Source: Bacteriovorax sp. BSW11_IV (GTDB lineage Bacteria > Bdellovibrionota > Bacteriovoracia > Bacteriovoracales > Bacteriovoracaceae). From it: DNA of 64,000 nucleotides. Shown here piece by piece: positions 16,773 to 24,420 of the stretch; within the stretch, counting starts at the first letter, position 1; the number at the start of each line of letters is the position of its first letter. The translations under genes were made by a program, and so were the position numbers. The stretch lies in NCBI RefSeq assembly GCF_000447755.1, contig NZ_AUNE01000027.1, forward strand, positions 85,896 to 149,895, given 5' to 3'. The notes under the pieces are model-generated. The model did no database searches. It worked only from the letters and a program-made list of their open reading frames with translations, and was not told where the DNA came from.

Positions 16773-17120
16773 TTATATCTTTATTCTTTCATTGGCCTTT
16801 CTCAGTCTTTCAACGAGAGTCAGGGTGATCTTTTTAAACCATTCTTGCTGAGAGTTTAAAAGCTCATCGAATTTGGCCCTTTTAATTCTAACTAAAGTAC
16901 AATCCGTATCGGCCAGCACAGAGGCAGAACGAGGCCCACGATCCAAAAAAGACAGTTCCCCCACAAGTTGGTTAGGGTGAATTTTTCCAATCTCTCTTTC
17001 CTCTTCTCCAATACCTTTGAGAATTGATAAGTGACCGCTAGTCAGAAGATACATCTCTGTACTTGGGTCTCCTTCTCTTAAGAGAAATTCGCCTTTTTTT
17101 AGGGTTAATGTTTCGTTCAT
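16773..17120 (-). CDS. stand-alone cyclic-nucleotide-binding domain protein
   Basis: A 115-residue protein consisting of one Crp-type beta-barrel domain. The phosphate-binding cassette reads VGELSFLDRGPRSASVLA, with the Glu and Arg that contact a cyclic nucleotide both kept. There is no helix-turn-helix, so it is not a transcription factor by itself. It is the first gene of a two-gene operon with the HD-GYP-like gene, suggesting a signalling partner. It is divergent from the ytfJ-like gene. Confidence 0.85.
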   Translation of the reverse strand: MNETLTLKKGEFLLREGDPSTEMYLLTSGHLSILKGIGEEEREIGKIHPNQLVGELSFLDRGPRSASVLADTDCTLVRIKRAKFDELLNSQQEWFKKITLTLVERLRKANERIKI

Positions 17121-17202
17121 GGGCTTAATGATATACGATATTAGTTGAATTACAAAAAAGAATATTTATTGTGTGAAAACTAACTGGAATATGGAGATTC
17201 TT

Positions 17203-17706
17203 ATGAAACGTTTAACATTAATTACATTGCTATTACTGTCAACTAATCTGCTTGCAGAAATGATGCCTTTAGTGACACTTGAGAAAGAGGCCGGAGGCCG
17301 TTTAGATGGTTCTCTTTGGAGTTCTTCAGAGCTTGTGAATAAAGTCCATGTGCTTTTCTATGTTGATCCAGATGAAAAGGATCTTAATGAGCCATTAAGT
17401 GAAAGACTAAAAGCAGAGAATTTTGATCGCGCAAATTACCAATCGATTGCTGTCATTAATATGGCCGCGACTTGGTTGCCAAACTTCGCTCTTGAGAGCT
17501 CTTTGAAAAGCAAACAAGAAAAATATCCTGACACAACATATGTGAAAGATTTCGATAAGCTTCTTGTGAAAAAATGGAGTTTAAAAGATGATTCTAATAA
17601 TGTGATCCTTTTTGATAAAAAAGGAAATGTTCTTTATAAAATCATGGGTGCAGCAAGTGCTGAACAAATTGAAGAGTTCATTGGATTAATTAAGAAAAAT
17701 CTTTAA
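17203..17706 (+). CDS. YtfJ-family exported thioredoxin-fold protein
   Basis: About 167 residues from the ATG at 17203, chosen for GGAG six bases upstream and because it opens directly with the signal peptide (MKRLTLITLLLLSTNLLA). The mature part has the YtfJ pattern: VLFYVDPDEKDLNEPLSERL, SIAVINMAATW and a C-terminal NVILFDKKGNVLYKIMG strand-turn as in thioredoxin folds, without a CxxC pair. The function of YtfJ is not established. The last 17 bases overlap the convergent NlpC/P60-like gene. Confidence 0.75.
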   Translation: MKRLTLITLLLLSTNLLAEMMPLVTLEKEAGGRLDGSLWSSSELVNKVHVLFYVDPDEKDLNEPLSERLKAENFDRANYQSIAVINMAATWLPNFALESSLKSKQEKYPDTTYVKDFDKLLVKKWSLKDDSNNVILFDKKGNVLYKIMGAASAEQIEEFIGLIKKNL

Positions 17707-18223
17707 GCTCAATTGATGTTAAGCGGATGGCCAAAAGTGCTGTTCGCTTAATTTTTTTCCTCTCACTAGACCATTGTAGTCCGATCATCTTCTTGTCATC
17801 ATCAATTTCTATTCTCATAAGTCCTAAACCTGGACCCTCAGTTCTTTTATCTTGATCATGGGGCAATTTAGAGGAGTCCAGTACCCAAACTTTTTGTAAG
17901 GCACTGTTTGGATCATTCTCTATTTTATAAATGATGGCCATGTGGCCAGAGTCACCATTTTTTGGAACGATGTCTTTTTTCCAGCAAAGAATATCGCCAG
18001 GGCCCAGCTCGTTAAAATTTGAGATGGGATTGCCTAGTTTTTTTTGAGCTAATGCATTGTAAAATTCATTAGCGCGAAAGAATGTCGTTGAATTTAATGC
18101 GAATGAAATAAAGCTCGCACAATTACAATGAATAACCTTTTTTTTCTCATCAAGAAAAGGATGTTTTGAAAAAACTTTTTCATTATAAGAAATAAAGGAG
18201 AGGGCCCGCTCTATGATACTCAT
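17690..18223 (-). CDS. NlpC/P60-like cysteine hydrolase
   Basis: A 177-residue protein with a papain-like core by motif: catalytic Cys in VIHCNCASFISFAL, a GPGDILCWK strand, His in GDSGHMAIIY and a possible third residue in VWVLDSS. Such folds cut peptide or amide bonds in peptidoglycan. There is no clear signal peptide, which is odd for a wall enzyme, so it may act in the cytoplasm or on recycled peptides, or use another export route. It follows the MepA-like gene by five bases and is the last gene of a three-gene operon. Confidence 0.7.
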   Translation of the reverse strand: MSIIERALSFISYNEKVFSKHPFLDEKKKVIHCNCASFISFALNSTTFFRANEFYNALAQKKLGNPISNFNELGPGDILCWKKDIVPKNGDSGHMAIIYKIENDPNSALQKVWVLDSSKLPHDQDKRTEGPGLGLMRIEIDDDKKMIGLQWSSERKKIKRTALLAIRLTSIELKDFS

Positions 18224-18228
18224 AGTCC

Positions 18229-18987
18229 TTAGCGTTTTGAGCCCCTTCTATCGTTGAATGGGTCAATTGGTCTTTTAGGTTTTTTAACCACAAAAACGGC
18301 ATTACAGCCATTGCCCTTAGCAGGATCAGGCTGGGATTGGCATAGAGAGTCTTTTTCAGGACAGTTCATTCGAATATGCATATGAGTACTGTGAAGGGCC
18401 TCTGGCCTCATTCTTCTAAGGACATTTGTTACGACTTCTTTTCCGTGAGTTTTTTCAAGCTCTGACCTTTTAAGGCAGTAAACTTTTTTAATCGCATTAT
18501 CTACAAAGATTCGTGTAACTTTTTTTGTGTCAATTAGCTTCATCATAAGATGCCAATTGCGCTCAACGTGGAAATTATCAGTTACCTTTCCACCCTTTAC
18601 GAAATCTTCCGACCAACGTGATTGATTGGGATTTTGAGTAGTTTGCTTTTTTGTGTAGTAAACAATATCGGCATCAAGACCATTTTGATGGCTTTTGTGG
18701 CCCGCGATTTTACCACCGTTTCTAGCTGCGATGTCCCCAACTTGAAGTGGCTCACTCTCAGGGAATTCTGCTCTCATTTCTTGGGCCATTTGCTCTAGGA
18801 GCTCGGCCATTTCTGTTGTAGCAAAAGAACGATTTCTCGGTCTTAGCAACTTTAACACACTGGGTGCTTGTTCTAAAATATCATCGGCCTCTTTTAACTT
18901 TCCAGCATTATAAGAACCAATGGCCTCACTGGCCTTTGTGTTGGCGGCAATGAGGATTAATATAAGAAGTAAAAATAGATTTTTCAT
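18229..18987 (-). CDS. MepA-like murein endopeptidase (M74)
   Basis: A 252-residue exported protein (signal peptide MKNLFLLLILILIAANTKA). It carries the LAS-type zinc site: GHKSHQNGLDADIVYY gives two His and the Asp, and STHMHIRMNCP gives the last His. RIFVDNAIKKVYC and the Cys-rich end (CPEKDSLCQSQ...GNGC) also match E. coli MepA. MepA cuts the D-Ala-mDAP cross-link in the periplasm and is insensitive to penicillin. It sits between a small exported-protein gene and the NlpC/P60-like gene with gaps of 5-6 bases, so all three are probably one transcript. Confidence 0.88.
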   Translation of the reverse strand: MKNLFLLLILILIAANTKASEAIGSYNAGKLKEADDILEQAPSVLKLLRPRNRSFATTEMAELLEQMAQEMRAEFPESEPLQVGDIAARNGGKIAGHKSHQNGLDADIVYYTKKQTTQNPNQSRWSEDFVKGGKVTDNFHVERNWHLMMKLIDTKKVTRIFVDNAIKKVYCLKRSELEKTHGKEVVTNVLRRMRPEALHSTHMHIRMNCPEKDSLCQSQPDPAKGNGCNAVFVVKKPKRPIDPFNDRRGSKR

Positions 18988-18993
18988 AGGGGT

Positions 18994-19224
18994 TTAGAAG
19001 AAGGTATTGAAGTTGACGTTGTACTTTGCCCTGGCCTCGTCCTTCTTTTTTTCAATGCAATCATTGAGGGCCGCATGAAGTTCTATCTCCTGCAGGCATT
19101 TGTTGATGATTTTAAGGACAATTTCCTCTTTATTGAGCTTCTTCGGTCTCGGCGCCTTTGTTGGAGCTGCAACAGCAATAACAGTAGCTGTTAGAAGCGC
19201 AACGGCTGCGATGCGTTTGAACAT
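18994..19224 (-). CDS. small exported protein, first gene of the mepA-like operon
   Basis: A 76-residue protein with a signal peptide (MFKRIAAVALLTATVIAVAAPTKA) and a short, basic, helical mature part with two cysteines (KCLQEIELHAALNDCIEKKK). The family is unknown. AAGGAG lies close to the ATG. It ends six bases before the MepA-like start, so a supporting role in wall cleavage is possible but unproven. Confidence 0.7.
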   Translation of the reverse strand: MFKRIAAVALLTATVIAVAAPTKAPRPKKLNKEEIVLKIINKCLQEIELHAALNDCIEKKKDEARAKYNVNFNTFF

Positions 19225-19337
19225 GGAATTCTCCTTAAGAATGTCTTTAATAGTTAATCAATTTGTTATGGATTGTCTAGGAAAGTCGCAATGGCCGTAA
19301 GTTTCTGAAACTTAGTACTTCTGACGATAGATATTAT

Positions 19338-19367
19338 TTACCAATCCTGAATAAAGTTCACTATAGC
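19338..19367 (+). promoter_or_regulatory. putative sigma-70 promoter, large hydrolase gene
   Basis: TTACCA (19338-19343), an 18-base spacer, then TATAGC (19362-19367). It lies 67 bases ahead of the chosen ATG. Both boxes are only fair matches. Confidence 0.35.
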
Positions 19368-19434
19368 AAAGCAATGATGGCCTAAAAATCAGTATCATGT
19401 AAAAGTTCCCGGTCCCCTAATGAGGAGTGAATTC

Positions 19435-21837
19435 ATGAAGTTAAGAAGGTTAGCCTTTGGCCTAATCACATGTTTTGTCTTTTTTCTATCGTTAATCATT
19501 TCAACACCTGTTTTTGCAAACGAAGAGTGTTTTAAGATTATCGCTAACGTATTTGATAAAATTAAAGCTCCAGAAAGCTTTCCTGCACAAACGAGTAGGG
19601 GGTTGCGTGAGTTGTCTGATCAACGTGTTGCAGAACAAGGAAGTCAGGGCCTAACGCAAAAAGATGTTGAGCTTGATGAAAAATTATATTTCGATCTTAA
19701 AGGTGAAGATGCTCCAGAGATTTTCAAAAGTCTTATGGTTGATGGTGTTCGCTTTATTGATCACGAACTTTATGGAAGTGCAAGAAAAGGAATTGTAAAG
19801 CTTGCCGATTCTGGAGAGTTCGTTTCAATGCGTGCTGATATTCCTTATAAAGGAAAAAATCTCGCAACTAATATTGGTTTAAATAAAGGCTTCTTTCTTT
19901 CTAATTATGCTAATAAGCTAAAGTCGCTCGTTACTAAAGATGCTAAGGCCGTGGTTCTTTTCATGCATGGTGGAGGAACTAATACGACAGGTCATCACGT
20001 AGCGGCCCAATTATCTAATCACCTTTCAAGCTATGATGTAGATGTTATTTCACTAGATATGCCATGGCACGCTGAGGGTCCTCGCGATCACTTTGCAAAT
20101 GCTGATGAATTTATTGGTTGGATGAGAGCATTTATTGAAAAATATGTGGCCCCTTCAGGTAAGCCAGTATTTCTTGCTGGTCACTCAATGGGTGGTGAGA
20201 TGGCCAATATCTATCTTCGCGCGAGTGCAAAAGAAGACAAGTGGGTAAGTGGTGTTATTTCACTATCTCCACCAGTTGATCCTGTTCCAGAAATCGGTGA
20301 TGCCCGCACTAAGCTTGCCGAAATTGCTAAAATGTGGCGTGAAATTGAACTTGGTGGAACGTATAAAGAAGACCAAGATGAATTGAATATTCTAGCGTCA
20401 TTAAAAGAAAAATTCACAAGAGAAGGAAAGACTATAAATGATATCGGAAATACTGATGAAGGTATTCTCGATGAGACAACTTTCCAAGGTAAAAACAACC
20501 CAATTGGAGTTCTTTTCGAACAGATCCTAACTGTGGCCAATACATGGGAAGTTCCTGCTCATAAAGGTGCTGACTATCTACCAGCTCTTTTTGCATGGGG
20601 TAAGTACGATTACTTATTATCTGGTAAGTACTATGACTATATTAAGCAATATATTTCGCCTCTATCAAATGTTGACCTAAAACTTTATGGGCATAGAGAA
20701 ACAGTTGGTGGAACGATCGAAAAAATTGGTCACTTAATCTTTGATCACTATGATTTAGAAAAACAAGATGAGCTTGAAGCGTTCTTAGACGTTAGAAAAT
20801 TCATCACTAAAGTTGCTGGTGTAGAGCTTGTAAGTAAGGCTAATAGGCCAGGTAGCAACGATATGCAAATGGCCTCTTCATTGATCCGCGAGTACGCTGT
20901 ATCTCTAGACTTTAGAGCATTCGTAGACAGCGCCACTATTGAAAGAAAAGTTCAGGTTAATCCTGCTGAATTCGAAAAGATGGCCAAGGAAATGCAAGAG
21001 ATTGGACCAAAGCTTGCTGATAAGAATATGCCAGAAGAAGATAAAAAAGTTCTTCGTGAAAGAATGAATATTCTTAAAGATAAGATGAAAGGAAGTTATG
21101 TACCAAACTCTGAAGAAGGGGCAAAAGGTCGTGAACTTCTTGCTAAAATTGATGGTCTCGAAAAAGAGTATCAAGATTATTCTAAATCTCAAAAAACACT
21201 CTTGAAGCTTTATAACAATTTAGCTCCTAGAATGAATGCTAAAGAGAAAAAGATTGAAGAGCTAATTCGTGCCGCTGTAGCAACATCTGATGATGCTAAG
21301 GCCAAGGAACTTGCAAAAGAATATGAGGATGCTCAAATTCTTCTTCTTCAAGAGACAACTAAGGTCTACAAAGAGATCGATAAGCATATTGATAAGGTTT
21401 TAACTCTTGGCGATAAAGTGACGGCAGAAGATCTTAAACCAGCAACTTCACTCTATGAAACATTCAGAGAGTATGAGTATGGTTATTTCGAAGGTGTATT
21501 CGTTAAGTCTAAAAAGGCCTACGAAAACCTAATTGCACAACTTGGACGTGAAGGTAAGCTTGGTACTGAATTACAGGTTGAAATAAGTGCTTTTGATGCT
21601 GATAAGAAGCTTGTTGAAGACACTAGACTTGCTCTTGATCTTCTTGAGTACAGAATGTACGAACTGCAAGAAGAATCATCAACTCTCAAGCGTGAAATCG
21701 CTGAAATGTATTCTAGTGATACATGGAAATTTGAAACGATTGCTCTTAAAGATATCTTTGAGGGTGGTGCTGGTTCAATTTCTGAAAATATTGGTGCTCT
21801 TCAAGAATTTTGGAAAAAATGGAAGGCCATCCAGTAA
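19435..21837 (+). CDS. large exported alpha/beta hydrolase with helical C-terminal half
   Basis: About 800 residues from the ATG at 19435 (GAGGAG upstream; an upstream in-frame ATG at 19420 overlaps that site). The signal peptide is MKLRRLAFGLITCFVFFLS and onward, cleaved near VFANEE. Residues ~165-300 hold an alpha/beta hydrolase: MHGGG oxyanion region, DMPWHAEGPRDH, and GHSMGGEMANIY as the nucleophile elbow. A late His is likely in KIGHLIFDHYD (~440). From about residue 500 to the end it is almost entirely Glu/Lys/Leu-rich helix, probably coiled coil. The fusion is not one I recognise. Ester or peptide substrates are possible. A terminator follows at 21853. Confidence 0.75.
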   Translation: MKLRRLAFGLITCFVFFLSLIISTPVFANEECFKIIANVFDKIKAPESFPAQTSRGLRELSDQRVAEQGSQGLTQKDVELDEKLYFDLKGEDAPEIFKSLMVDGVRFIDHELYGSARKGIVKLADSGEFVSMRADIPYKGKNLATNIGLNKGFFLSNYANKLKSLVTKDAKAVVLFMHGGGTNTTGHHVAAQLSNHLSSYDVDVISLDMPWHAEGPRDHFANADEFIGWMRAFIEKYVAPSGKPVFLAGHSMGGEMANIYLRASAKEDKWVSGVISLSPPVDPVPEIGDARTKLAEIAKMWREIELGGTYKEDQDELNILASLKEKFTREGKTINDIGNTDEGILDETTFQGKNNPIGVLFEQILTVANTWEVPAHKGADYLPALFAWGKYDYLLSGKYYDYIKQYISPLSNVDLKLYGHRETVGGTIEKIGHLIFDHYDLEKQDELEAFLDVRKFITKVAGVELVSKANRPGSNDMQMASSLIREYAVSLDFRAFVDSATIERKVQVNPAEFEKMAKEMQEIGPKLADKNMPEEDKKVLRERMNILKDKMKGSYVPNSEEGAKGRELLAKIDGLEKEYQDYSKSQKTLLKLYNNLAPRMNAKEKKIEELIRAAVATSDDAKAKELAKEYEDAQILLLQETTKVYKEIDKHIDKVLTLGDKVTAEDLKPATSLYETFREYEYGYFEGVFVKSKKAYENLIAQLGREGKLGTELQVEISAFDADKKLVEDTRLALDLLEYRMYELQEESSTLKREIAEMYSSDTWKFETIALKDIFEGGAGSISENIGALQEFWKKWKAIQ

Positions 21838-21852
21838 CAATCTAATTAAATG

Positions 21853-21883
21853 AGCGCCAATATTTTATTGGCGCTTTATTTTT
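21853..21883 (+). terminator. terminator after the large hydrolase gene
   Basis: AGCGCCAATA (21853-21862) and TATTGGCGCT (21866-21875) form a perfect 10-base stem, then TTATTTTT. It overlaps the 3' end of the convergent thioesterase gene. Confidence 0.8.
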
Positions 21884-22617
21884 GCCATAAAACTTTTTAT
21901 TCCTTCGTTCTCCAAATGAAAATCAATCTCTTTAGCGCTTTCATTCTCATTTTTATTACAATATAAGCTCAGTTCTTTGCAATCCATGGGAACTTCTTTT
22001 GCATAGGCCGCATAGATAGATTTTGCTATGATATTTTCATCCATGAGATAATCTTCTAAAAGTTCAAAATAGGTTGTGTTGTTTAAATGTCTATTTATGT
22101 CAAAGTCTGTTTGTCGCAATTGAAACTGTTTCGCTTTAATAGTGTTATGCTTATCATTCAAGCGCCATCTTGCGATATCTTCTTTAAAGTGTGTTTCGTC
22201 ACAAGTTTTAAATCTAGGAAATAAAGACGCATCAAATTGGGCCAATTTTTTTTCTTTGAAGTTTAAATAGGCCCATTGAGTTTGGGCATGAATTAGGGGT
22301 GTTCCTTCTTTTGTTGTAACAATAAATTCTCTTAGTCCCTTATGGCCATCTGCTCCTCTTGACCAAGTAGAGATGATGATATCTTCAGTGATCATAGGAA
22401 TGCGATCAATTTGAATTTCAATCTTGGTTAAAACCCAGGCCTTACCGTTTTTCATGACTTCACCAAAATTTTCCGCTTTAGTGGTGTAATGAACAAGAGC
22501 TACTTTTTGGAATAAGAGCATGAGTTTTTTAAGAGTGAGTTCACCTTTGTAGTTTACATCATCTGCATTGAGATGAATTTCTACAAGAAATTTATTATCT
22601 TTTTCACCAAAGATCAT
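21865..22617 (-). CDS. acyl-ACP thioesterase (FatA/FatB-like)
   Basis: A 250-residue double hot-dog protein. The N-terminal half has KAWVLTKIEIQIDRIPMITEDIIISTWSRG (split here as KAWVLTK and WSRG landmarks) and the second half has RQTDFDINRHLNNTTYFELL, the hot-dog helix start with the conserved Asn/His of the catalytic site. These enzymes free fatty acids from acyl carrier protein at the end of synthesis. There is no signal peptide, so it is cytoplasmic. No other fatty-acid synthesis gene is adjacent; the beta-oxidation pair is 20 kb away. Confidence 0.85.
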   Translation of the reverse strand: MIFGEKDNKFLVEIHLNADDVNYKGELTLKKLMLLFQKVALVHYTTKAENFGEVMKNGKAWVLTKIEIQIDRIPMITEDIIISTWSRGADGHKGLREFIVTTKEGTPLIHAQTQWAYLNFKEKKLAQFDASLFPRFKTCDETHFKEDIARWRLNDKHNTIKAKQFQLRQTDFDINRHLNNTTYFELLEDYLMDENIIAKSIYAAYAKEVPMDCKELSLYCNKNENESAKEIDFHLENEGIKSFMAKIKRQ

Positions 22618-22630
22618 CTTTCCTCCCTTA

Positions 22631-22654
22631 GAGTTTTTTATTATAAAAAAGCTC
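22631..22654 (-). terminator. weak AT-rich hairpin after the Ser/Thr-rich protein gene
   Basis: GAG plus TTTTTTAT pairs with ATAAAAAA plus CTC across 22631-22654, with one unpaired base. It lies just downstream of the - gene ending at 22673 and upstream of the thioesterase start; its centre could equally serve as a -10 element. Confidence 0.35.
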
Positions 22655-22672
22655 CATGCTGTTGGAAAGAAT

Positions 22673-24088
22673 TTAATTAATGATCGTTGTTAATGTACTT
22701 TCGAGGATCATGGCCGAGTTCGTGGCCTCACCTGGACCGCTGTTTTTTGGTGACGCTGGAGTCATTTCAAAGTGACCATAACCAACAAATCCTCCATCAA
22801 TTGATCCATTGATACTTGCAGGAGCACGAGAACCGGCACTGAAGTCAAAGAGTTCAAAATCTTTTAGAGTCAGTGTCTGGGTTGGACAAGTATAAAGATA
22901 ATTATCCATGGGGTTTGTATCAACAAGCATATGGACAAGGTAATTTACTCCATAATCAATATTATTTTGATTTAAAGAAATTTCATAAGGAATGCCAAGG
23001 CCTTGTGTTAGAAGATCTAGTTGATTAACAGTGGCATCATCATCGAAAAAGATCGCAGTACTTGAACTTGGAAAGTTGTTGTCAATGTTGCGACAAAAAG
23101 CACTGTCCACTGGAAATAGATCTTCTGGCCTTGTTGGGACTTTTCTTAAATCATAATAAAGTCCGCTTTGACCAAAAGCATTTGATTGAATATTTCCAAG
23201 TAAACTCAATTCATTAGTCTGTAATTGTTCAATAGTAAAATCATAGGTTAGGGATGGAAGAGTTGTGTTAAGCACATATGAAACTGTGAGTTCATCTGAT
23301 TCATTCCCACTTAAATCGGTAGCAAAGGCCTTGATACAATAATTCCCATCACCACTTGCACCTATATTAATTTTTTGAGTAAAGCTTACTCCGCTATCAT
23401 GGGGGTCACAACAGGCCCCTCCAAATTGGATACAATATGTAATCTGACCGCTCTCTGAACTTGAGAGAATAACGTCAAATAATGAGCCATATGTACCACT
23501 CTTTTTGTCAGCACTAAGCTCTGGTGCTTCGTTATCAATGTTTGTAGAATCAGGTTGTGAAGATGTAGAGGTCGTCGTACTTGCCGTTTTTGTCTCGTCT
23601 TCACTCGTTTGTGATGAATTAGATGTATCAAGAATTCCTACATCATCGCCTGTTGCCGCTGTGGAAGTACCATCTGTCGCGGAAGCAGTGTCTGAAGAAG
23701 AACTTCCTACTTGGGATGCCTTTGAATTATTATTACTATTAGAAGAATTATTTGCTGAGCTACTTTTTTCTAAGGCCAAAGAAGATCCGCCAGATAAGTA
23801 GGCCTTCTCTTGTTCTTGAGTTTGCGCAAACTGTTCTGATTCCTCTAGGTTTGGTTCACTGTTATTTTGCACACGTATAACGTTTTGATCATTCTTTTTT
23901 TCAATTTTCTTTTGACGCTTTATTTGTTTTATTTTTGTTGATGCAATTTCTCGAGAGTTTTTTTGTTCTGAAACTTCTTTTTCATTTTTATCAATGGTTG
24001 GAACTTCTGGTCTTAGCGATATAAATAGAAAGGCCACAACTGTAGCTATACCTATGGGTGTTGAAAAAGATTTAAACAGGTCTTTCAT
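22673..24088 (-). CDS. anchored Ser/Thr-rich protein with Ig-like segment
   Basis: A 471-residue protein I do not recognise. Residues ~10-27 form one membrane segment (TPIGIATVVAFLFISL), with a short N-terminal tail inside. Residues ~35-80 are Lys/Glu-rich. Residues ~100-195 are a low-complexity Ser/Asn/Thr/Asp linker. Residues ~205-280 look like an Ig-type beta sandwich (GQITYCIQFGGACC...YCIKAFATDLSGNES...TVSYVLN) with several cysteines. The rest has no clear motif and ends in a Gly-rich FVGYGHFEMTPASP region. It is likely a surface or periplasm-spanning protein. Confidence 0.7.
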   Translation of the reverse strand: MKDLFKSFSTPIGIATVVAFLFISLRPEVPTIDKNEKEVSEQKNSREIASTKIKQIKRQKKIEKKNDQNVIRVQNNSEPNLEESEQFAQTQEQEKAYLSGGSSLALEKSSSANNSSNSNNNSKASQVGSSSSDTASATDGTSTAATGDDVGILDTSNSSQTSEDETKTASTTTSTSSQPDSTNIDNEAPELSADKKSGTYGSLFDVILSSSESGQITYCIQFGGACCDPHDSGVSFTQKINIGASGDGNYCIKAFATDLSGNESDELTVSYVLNTTLPSLTYDFTIEQLQTNELSLLGNIQSNAFGQSGLYYDLRKVPTRPEDLFPVDSAFCRNIDNNFPSSSTAIFFDDDATVNQLDLLTQGLGIPYEISLNQNNIDYGVNYLVHMLVDTNPMDNYLYTCPTQTLTLKDFELFDFSAGSRAPASINGSIDGGFVGYGHFEMTPASPKNSGPGEATNSAMILESTLTTIIN

Positions 24089-24411
24089 CGCGCTTTTATT
24101 TCCTTAGAAATCAATCTCCAATAGGCCTATCGACCCTTTCAAAGATAATGTTAATATTGATTCTCTTTAGAGGGGTTAAGTATTTGTTAATGCGTGGAGG
24201 TTTAAGGGATTTAGGCCGTGAATGTGCCATTTTTTATTGTCTTATTCTACTTCCAAAAACATTCCTAAAGGAATTGAGATTTTGTTAAGTTAAAAAATAT
24301 AGTTTCCCATTATTTTTATAAAAATCAAAATTAGTAAGTCTCCTTTACAGATGCAACTTAGACATCACATAAAATTGTCGATGAGTATAGGCCATCTTCA
24401 GTATTTGCGGA
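24089..24411. other. 323-base divergent intergenic region
   Basis: This gap separates the - strand anchored protein (start 24088) and the + strand chemoreceptor. It holds a 10-base palindrome ATAGGCCTAT (24121-24130), a sigma-70-like promoter pointing to the chemoreceptor (24274-24303) and otherwise AT-rich sequence. I see no small gene or RNA in it. Confidence 0.5.
24274..24303 (+). promoter_or_regulatory. putative sigma-70 promoter, chemoreceptor gene
   Basis: TTGAGA (24274-24279), an 18-base spacer, then TATAGT (24298-24303). The leader to the ATG at 24421 would be about 110 bases. Confidence 0.4.
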
Positions 24412-24420
24412 GTGAATATA

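Noticed and set aside
20905..21192. 95-codon frame opposite the large hydrolase
   Set aside because: Phe/Ile-rich antisense of a Glu/Lys-rich helix; no start signals.
24358..24384. possible sigma-28 promoter for the chemoreceptor
   Set aside because: GTCGATGA is a fair -10 but no TAAA lies at the correct spacing.
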